A DNA stretch of 64,000 nucleotides from Nocardia terrae (GTDB lineage Bacteria; Actinomycetota; Actinomycetes; Mycobacteriales; Mycobacteriaceae), in the NCBI RefSeq assembly GCF_009760405.1, contig NZ_WRPP01000002.1:620001-684000 (forward strand), given 5' to 3'. The notes below the pieces were generated by a model. That model worked only from the letters and a program-made list of their open reading frames with translations. It did not search any database and was not told the origin of the DNA. Shown piece by piece: positions 58,848 through 64,000 of the stretch. Each line of letters starts with the position of its first letter. The stretch's first letter is position 1. A program made the translations under genes and the position numbers.

Positions 58848-60716
58848 GTGAGGGAAGGATCTTCGTTGGAGGGACCCCTCTCCGATCGATTCGGGGACTA
58901 TCGACTGGAGCGTCGTCTCGGCGCGGGCGGTATGGGCGAGGTCTGGCTCGCCTACGACCCGCGCCAGAACCGAGCTGCCGCGCTGAAGGTGCTTCCGGCC
59001 GCGTTGTCGCGAGATGCCCTATACCGCAGGAGGTTCGAACGCGAAGCGGCTGCCGCCGCCAGTGTTCACAATCCGCATGTGGTCGCCATCCACGCGCATG
59101 GTGAGCTCGACGGGCGGCTCTACATCGACATGGAGATGGTCGACGGCACCGATCTCGCGACGCGTTTGCGGCAGGGGCCGCTGGCGGTTTCCGAAGCGGT
59201 CAGGGTCGTCGCGCAGATCGCGGAGGCTCTCGACGCGGTACATGCTGCCGGGCTCGTTCATCGCGACATCAAGCCATCCAACATCGTGATCGACGAGAAA
59301 GGTCTGGTCCATGTAATCGATTTCGGCATCGCCTGGCGTGAGGATCAAACCAATCTCACCGCCACCGGCGCGCCTGTGGGTACCTGGGCCTACATGGCTC
59401 CGGAACGGTTCTCGGGCACCGTGTCCCGGCTGGCGGATGTGTATTCGCTTGCTTGCGTGCTGTACGAATGCCTCACCGCGCGCCGTCCGTTCGGCGACAC
59501 CGACCCGGCCCGGCAGATGCGCTCTCATCTGACGGTTCCACCACCGCGAGCCCGCCGATTCGTTCGCTCGGTCCCGCGGGCGCTCGACGATGTCATCGCG
59601 CGAGGCATGGCGAAAGATCCGGCCGAACGCCATCGAAGTGCGGGAGCGCTGGCGGACGCCGCCGGTCTAGCGGTCCACCCGCGGGGCGTTCGGGCAGGGC
59701 TTATCGCCGGAGCCGTCGTGCTTGTCGTCGCGGCGTCCGTGGCAACGGTTCACGTGCTTTCGACAACCGACGATTCCCGCGGTCCGGGAGCCGCGCCGAG
59801 TCAATCGCGAACCGGGACAACCACACCCGAATCGAAGCCGGCGTTCACCGTGGAGGCGACGATAGGTGTGAACCACGAGCCTCGCGGGATCGCCGTCGAC
59901 TCCGGGACCGGCTCGGCCTACGTCGTAGGGATGGATTCGGTCGCCGTCGTGGATACGCGCCGACGCACCCTCGTTCAAACGATCCCGATCTCCGGGCGTC
60001 CACGCGATGTGGCCGTCGACGACACGGCGGGTAAGGCGTTCGTCGGCGACCTCGACGGCGGCGTCGATGTGGTGGACACCCGCACCGACACCGTGGTCAC
60101 CAAGGTTGCCACCGGCCGCTATACGGTCGGCGTCGCGTCGGGTGCGCAGCGGGCCTACGTCACCGACCTGGGCAACGGCACGGTCGGCGTGATCGACGCA
60201 GCCACGAACGTGTTGTCGGGCACGGTGGCCGGCATCGACTCACCTCTGGGAATCGCCGCGTACCCACCAGGCAACACCGTGTACGTGACAAACCAACACC
60301 AGCGCACGGTGTCGGTGATCGATATCCGTACGAACGCGGTCACCGCGACGATTCCCGTTGGGGCCGAGCCGATCGCGATTGCCGTCGACGCGTCGAAAGG
60401 GGTCGCGTATGCCGTCAACTACTCGTCGGAATCAGTGTCGGTGATTGACGTCAGGACGAACACCGTGACCGCCACCATCAGGGTCGGATACGCCCCGCAA
60501 GCAGTGGCGGTCGATATGGTGACCGGCTTCGTCTACGTCGCCCAATATCAAACGGTGACCGTCATCGATTCATTCGACAACACCCGCATCGCCTCGGTGC
60601 CGGTCGGCAAATCCTCCGCGGGTCCCGGGATCGCGGTCGACCAGGCGACGCACGACGTACTGGTCACCAACGCCGATGACGATACCGTGTCCCTCATCTC
60701 GTCAAAACGCCGATGA
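58848..60716 (+). CDS. Receptor Ser/Thr protein kinase with extracellular YVTN beta-propeller (first of pair)
   Basis: 622 aa from GTG at 58848; TTG 58866 has the better ribosome site (GAAGGA) and GTG 58824 is also in frame. Kinase domain about 15-275: Gly loop RLGAGGMGEVWLA, VAIK-type Lys (AALKVLP), HRDIKPSN, DFG (VIDFGIAW), APE (MAPERF). One membrane helix (about 283-303), Ser/Thr linker, then six or more propeller blades with xxIPVGxxPxxIAVD repeats (about 335-620). All catalytic residues are present. Stop overlaps the ATG of a paralog. Confidence 0.9.
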   Translation: MREGSSLEGPLSDRFGDYRLERRLGAGGMGEVWLAYDPRQNRAAALKVLPAALSRDALYRRRFEREAAAAASVHNPHVVAIHAHGELDGRLYIDMEMVDGTDLATRLRQGPLAVSEAVRVVAQIAEALDAVHAAGLVHRDIKPSNIVIDEKGLVHVIDFGIAWREDQTNLTATGAPVGTWAYMAPERFSGTVSRLADVYSLACVLYECLTARRPFGDTDPARQMRSHLTVPPPRARRFVRSVPRALDDVIARGMAKDPAERHRSAGALADAAGLAVHPRGVRAGLIAGAVVLVVAASVATVHVLSTTDDSRGPGAAPSQSRTGTTTPESKPAFTVEATIGVNHEPRGIAVDSGTGSAYVVGMDSVAVVDTRRRTLVQTIPISGRPRDVAVDDTAGKAFVGDLDGGVDVVDTRTDTVVTKVATGRYTVGVASGAQRAYVTDLGNGTVGVIDAATNVLSGTVAGIDSPLGIAAYPPGNTVYVTNQHQRTVSVIDIRTNAVTATIPVGAEPIAIAVDASKGVAYAVNYSSESVSVIDVRTNTVTATIRVGYAPQAVAVDMVTGFVYVAQYQTVTVIDSFDNTRIASVPVGKSSAGPGIAVDQATHDVLVTNADDDTVSLISSKRR

Positions 60717-62650
60717 CTCAACATATTTCGTTCGGCCACTACACTCTCGAACGCCTGCTCGGTGAGGGTGGAATGGGACAGGTATGGGCGGCATTCGACA
60801 ACCGGACGCGGCGCCGCGTGGCCGTGAAGGTGATGCCCGCGAATCTCGCACGCGATAACGAGTACCGGACGCGGTTCCTCCGGGAAGCGGAGGCGACGGC
60901 GAGCTTGCAGGAACCGCATGTGGTTCCGATCCACAGCTTCGGTGAAATCGCGGGCCAGCTCTACATCGACATGGCGTTGATCGTCGGTGACGATGTCGGC
61001 ACCACGCTGCGGCAAACCGGCCCGATGATGCCCGCCGACGCGATCGGCGTCATCGAACAGACCGCGGCCGCGTTGGACGCCGCGCACGCGATCGGTCTCG
61101 TGCATCGCGATGTGAAGCCTTCGAACATCGTTGTTCACGCAACCGGGTTCGTGTACCTGATCGATTTCGGCATCGCATGGCGACAGGATCAGTCGACGCT
61201 GACCGAGACGGGCGGTGCGGTCGGAACCTGGGCCTATATGGCGCCGGAGCGGTTCGAGGGCGAGCTGTCCGCACGCGTCGACATCTATTCCCTGGCTTGT
61301 GTCCTGTACGAATGTCTCACGGGTAGTAAGCCTTTCGTGCAGTCCGAACCCGGACAGCTCATGGTTGCGCACCTCTATCAGGAACCGCCTCGGGCCAGTG
61401 CCGCGAATCCGGGCATACCGTCGGCCCTCGACGATGTCATCGCCCGAGGCATGGCAAAACAGCCCGGTGACCGCTACGAGACCGCCGGTGCGCTGGCCGC
61501 TGCCGCACGCGCTGCGGTACAGGCACCCGGGCGCCTGGCGGTCACCGAAGTGGCTCCACCGCGACCGGTCCATACGTCCACACCGCCGAGTGACGCTCGC
61601 GCACATCGACCGCGCCGGAGTCTGCGAAAGGCGACAGTCGCGGCCATCTCGGCCGTCGTGCTCGTGAGCGCGGCGACAGCGATCGGCGTAGCAGCCATGA
61701 ACAGTGGGAAGTCAAGTCTCCGAAATTCTCCCGCGGAGGCGACGGCGCCGCCGGATCCGCCGGGCTCGGTGCTGGCGACGATCGCGACCGGAGCAGGAGC
61801 GAACAGCGTCGCGATCGATCCCGCCGGAGTCGCGTACGTGTCCAACGGAACCGACGGTTCGGTCGCCGTCCTCGATACCGACAAGCGGGCCTTGCTGACA
61901 ACGACGAATGTCGAAGCGGGGCCGATCAGTCTCGCGATCGACACATCAACACGGTCGGTGTACGTCGCGAACGCGCGCAGCGGCAGTCTGTCGGTCATCG
62001 ACACCGTGAGCCGGACCGTCCGTGCGACAGTCGAACTCGACGTCATCGCCTTGACAACGGTCATCGATCCGGAAGCGAAGATCGTGTACTCGACGACGCA
62101 CGGCGATGGCGACAAGATCTACGCCGTCGGTACCGCGGACAACAAGATACGCACGTCCACACCGATCGAGTGCGGCGCCGCGTTCCCATTCGGGCTGGCG
62201 GTCGACCCGGAGCTCGGGATCGCGCTCGCAACGTGTGCGAATGACGTGGTCACGATCGACACCAGGACGATGGCGGTGACCGGTCGCATATCCACGGGTC
62301 CTCGGCCGTTCGGGATCGTCGCCGATGCCAAGCGTCACCTCGCCTACGTGGCCAACCGCGACGCCGGGAGCGTCCAGGTGATCGACATCCGTTCCGGCAC
62401 AGTGACGGCCACGGTGAAGGTCGGCCGCGACGCGGCCCTACTGGCGCTGGACACCGCGTCGAACACGGCCTATGTGTCGAACCGGGACGACCACACCATC
62501 TCGATGATCGACACCACCTCGAACACGGTCGTCGCGACCGTCGATGTCGGCGGCAAGCCGCAGGGCATCGCCGTCGAACCGCGCACACACAATGTGTACG
62601 TGGCCGATTCGGACCGAGGGGCGGTCATCGTGCTCGCCGGACGGCGGTAG
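60713..62650 (+). CDS. Receptor Ser/Thr protein kinase with extracellular YVTN beta-propeller (second of pair)
   Basis: 645 aa in an ATGA overlap with the first. Kinase domain about 9-270: LLGEGGMGQVWAA, VAVKVMP, VHRDVKPSN, LIDFGIAW, YMAPERF; basic juxtamembrane segment, helix about 302-323, short linker, and a propeller (about 340-640) with GKPQGIAVEPRTHNVYVAD-type blades. It is clearly paralogous to the first kinase over its entire length, more so in the kinase core than the propeller, so the sensors may read different ligands. Possibly they heterodimerise. Confidence 0.9.
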   Translation: MTQHISFGHYTLERLLGEGGMGQVWAAFDNRTRRRVAVKVMPANLARDNEYRTRFLREAEATASLQEPHVVPIHSFGEIAGQLYIDMALIVGDDVGTTLRQTGPMMPADAIGVIEQTAAALDAAHAIGLVHRDVKPSNIVVHATGFVYLIDFGIAWRQDQSTLTETGGAVGTWAYMAPERFEGELSARVDIYSLACVLYECLTGSKPFVQSEPGQLMVAHLYQEPPRASAANPGIPSALDDVIARGMAKQPGDRYETAGALAAAARAAVQAPGRLAVTEVAPPRPVHTSTPPSDARAHRPRRSLRKATVAAISAVVLVSAATAIGVAAMNSGKSSLRNSPAEATAPPDPPGSVLATIATGAGANSVAIDPAGVAYVSNGTDGSVAVLDTDKRALLTTTNVEAGPISLAIDTSTRSVYVANARSGSLSVIDTVSRTVRATVELDVIALTTVIDPEAKIVYSTTHGDGDKIYAVGTADNKIRTSTPIECGAAFPFGLAVDPELGIALATCANDVVTIDTRTMAVTGRISTGPRPFGIVADAKRHLAYVANRDAGSVQVIDIRSGTVTATVKVGRDAALLALDTASNTAYVSNRDDHTISMIDTTSNTVVATVDVGGKPQGIAVEPRTHNVYVADSDRGAVIVLAGRR

Positions 62651-63385
62651 CTACTCGTTGCGGGCGAGGATCGCGGTGGTGTCGGCGGTGCGGTCGATGA
62701 CGGCGCGGGCGAGGTCGACCATGCGGGTGTTGGTGTCGCGGGCGTAGGTGCGCAGGGCGTTGAATGCCGAGTCCATGCCGATGCGGGCTTCTTCGGCGAG
62801 CATGCCTTTGGCCTGTTCGATGACGATGCGGCTGTTGAGGGCGGCTTGCAGTTGGGCTGAGACCGAGAGGGTGTCGGCCAGGACCCGCGCGTGCAGGATG
62901 CCGATGGTCGCGACGTCGGCGAGGGCCTGGGCGAGAGCGATATCGCGGTCGGAGAGGCGGTCGGGGCGGTCGACGGCGAACAGGTTGACGACCCCGACGC
63001 GTTGTGCGCGCAGCCGCATCGGCAGGGCGTACACCGAACCCCAGCCCTCGGCGTGGGCGCGATCGGTGAAGGCGGGCCAGCGATCCCGGGCCTCGGCCAG
63101 CGCGCGGATCAAGATCGGCTCGGCGCTTTCGAAGGCGCTCACGCCGGGCCCGACCTCGGCCTGAAGCTGGAACAGCTCGAGCAGCCGGGTTTCCTCGCTG
63201 TTGGTCGCCAGGACCTGCAAACGGTCGCGATGGTCGGCGAGCATCACAGACGCGGCGTCGATCGGCAGCAGGTCCACGACCACCTCGACCAGTTCCTGGG
63301 CCATATCGACGGGGTCGTAGCCCTCGACCAGCGAGTCGGCCATCCGGACCAGCGCCTGGATCAATACGCGTTCACGATGCGGCAT
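62651..63385 (-). CDS. GAF-ANTAR domain protein
   Basis: 244 aa from ATG at 63385 (a start at 63433 would overlap the upstream gene by 26 bases). GAF domain about 10-165 (DAASVMLADHRDRLQVLATNSEETRLLELFQLQAEVGPGVSAFES) and ANTAR domain about 175-235 (LQAALNSRIVIEQAKGMLAEEARIGMDSAFNALRTYARDTNTRMVDLARAVID). ANTAR domains bind two-hexaloop RNA to stop premature termination; GAF senses a small ligand or redox state. Second of two such genes on the minus strand. Confidence 0.88.
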   Translation of the reverse strand: MPHRERVLIQALVRMADSLVEGYDPVDMAQELVEVVVDLLPIDAASVMLADHRDRLQVLATNSEETRLLELFQLQAEVGPGVSAFESAEPILIRALAEARDRWPAFTDRAHAEGWGSVYALPMRLRAQRVGVVNLFAVDRPDRLSDRDIALAQALADVATIGILHARVLADTLSVSAQLQAALNSRIVIEQAKGMLAEEARIGMDSAFNALRTYARDTNTRMVDLARAVIDRTADTTAILARNE

Positions 63386-63407
63386 GGTCAGCCACCCTTC
63401 GCCGAAA

Positions 63408-64000
63408 TCACGGCCGTGCCCGGCCGGGTTCAATGGTGCCGTCGGGTTCGAACCTGATTCGGCGCGAGACGATGTCGGCGGCGAGCTGGCCGATCGGGTG
63501 ACCCTCGGTCATGGCGTGGGCGACCAGCCGGGCGTACGCGGTGGCGATGTCGACGCCCAGTTGCACCGCCACCATGCCGGTGGCCTGATGGATCTCGCGG
63601 GTGGAGGCCGCCACCTCCCACCACGGTCCCAATCCGTTTCCGTTGCCGGACAACCGGATACCGCCGGACGGCACCGGTTGGGCCGCGCGCACCGCCGCGA
63701 GCAGCACGACGGTGATCACATCCGCGATCTGGACCGCCGCCGCGAACGATTCGCGATCCAGCAGCGCGGGACGGTCGGTGTACAGGTCCAGGGTTCCGAC
63801 CCGGATCGCGCCCTGGTGCAGCGGGAAGACGAACACGCCGCCACCGCGGGCGCCGAACCCGGAAGCCGCCAGCAGCGGCCATTTGCCCCCGGCGAGCGCG
63901 GCGCCGAAATCGGGCACCAGCACGGGCGCGTCGGTCCGATAGGACTGCGGGCCGGGTCCCTCACCCGCGGCCACCTGCGCCTGGGCCCAGTCGCACGCGA
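63408..64000 (-). CDS. GAF-ANTAR domain protein (N-terminus outside window)
   Basis: The frame is open to the window edge, so the gene starts beyond 64000. Visible: end of a GAF domain (VFVFPLHQGAIRVGTLDLYTDRPALLDRESFAAAVQIADV) and an ANTAR-like domain (STREIHQATGMVAVQLGVDIATAYARLVAHAMTEGHPIGQLAADIVSR). It ends 22 bases before the next GAF-ANTAR start, so the pair is co-transcribed. Confidence 0.8.
   Translation of the reverse strand, partial: ACDWAQAQVAAGEGPGPQSYRTDAPVLVPDFGAALAGGKWPLLAASGFGARGGGVFVFPLHQGAIRVGTLDLYTDRPALLDRESFAAAVQIADVITVVLLAAVRAAQPVPSGGIRLSGNGNGLGPWWEVAASTREIHQATGMVAVQLGVDIATAYARLVAHAMTEGHPIGQLAADIVSRRIRFEPDGTIEPGRARP

Noticed and set aside
1-64000. CRISPR arrays, tRNA/rRNA genes, insertion sequences, prophage or integrase genes
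   Set aside because: No regularly spaced repeats, transposase or integrase motifs, or tRNA-like cloverleafs were noticed by eye; small RNAs cannot be excluded without a search.

Overview
The window is a GC-rich actinobacterial chromosome segment, most probably from Nocardia or a close mycolic-acid relative. This rests on very strong G/C bias at third codon positions, frequent GTG/TTG starts, chains of 4-base ATGA overlaps, secreted LIP-type and DUF-type lipases, a SigG-like sigma factor, XRE/DUF5753 with DUF397, GAF-ANTAR proteins and PknB-type kinases. No rRNA, tRNA, CRISPR array, IS element or prophage was seen.

Layout. 1-2 kb: end of a membrane protein, then three neocarzinostatin-fold secreted or anchored paralogs. 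2.1-3.7 kb: a secreted lipase and a DUF385 (F420-type) protein. 3.7-19.2 kb: a catabolic region around one IclR regulator. It has a five-gene minus-strand operon (flavin reductase, acyl-CoA-dehydrogenase-fold flavoprotein, ALDH, FAD monooxygenase, ALDH), a second operon (CoA-transferase, cysteine hydrolase, membrane protein), an HMG-CoA-lyase-like enzyme, a third operon (CoA-transferase, cyclase, MmgE/PrpD) and a hydantoinase. Four clear and two weaker copies of one 19-bp dyad lie at the promoters of these units, so they look like a single regulon for an unidentified, probably nitrogen-containing ring compound. 19.2-27.5 kb: secreted lipase with TetR, a broken mug gene, DUF2892, a drug-type ABC exporter, two AraC-type regulators (one lacking its sensor domain), an AurF-like diiron protein and an SDR. 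27.5-29.9 kb: a GH18 chitinase bracketed by two copies of a palindrome, then a ferredoxin. 29.9-40 kb: PucR regulator and a purine/allantoin/glyoxylate operon (OHCU decarboxylase, 8-oxoguanine deaminase, purine permease, XdhC, AtzF-C-like protein, hydroxypyruvate isomerase, tartronate semialdehyde reductase, glycerate kinase).

40-42.4 kb: an XRE-DUF397 pair flanked on both sides by paralogous two-gene cassettes (59-aa plus 96-aa proteins; in the second copy the 59-aa partner has collapsed to 16 codons). 42.4-49.7 kb: GH6 glucanase, lycopene cyclase, a low-complexity membrane protein, two SDRs around a SigG-like sigma factor, and an NmrA protein. 49.8-54.1 kb: mannitol-type PTS (EIICBA), a zinc polyol dehydrogenase and a DeoR regulator, followed by a 5' stub of a 1-phosphofructokinase-like gene. 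54.1-58.3 kb: TetR and epoxide hydrolase sharing three perfect operators, remnants of a two-component system, a small secreted peptide and a DHA2 efflux pump. 58.3-62.7 kb: two translationally coupled receptor kinases with beta-propeller sensor domains. 62.7-64 kb: two GAF-ANTAR proteins, the second cut by the window edge.

The best candidates for undescribed biology are the IclR-dyad regulon and its unassigned pathway, the duplicated small-protein cassettes around XRE-DUF397, the palindrome pair around the chitinase, and the coupled propeller kinases. Several gene remnants (mug, two-component system, fruK-like, AraC) mark recombination joints.
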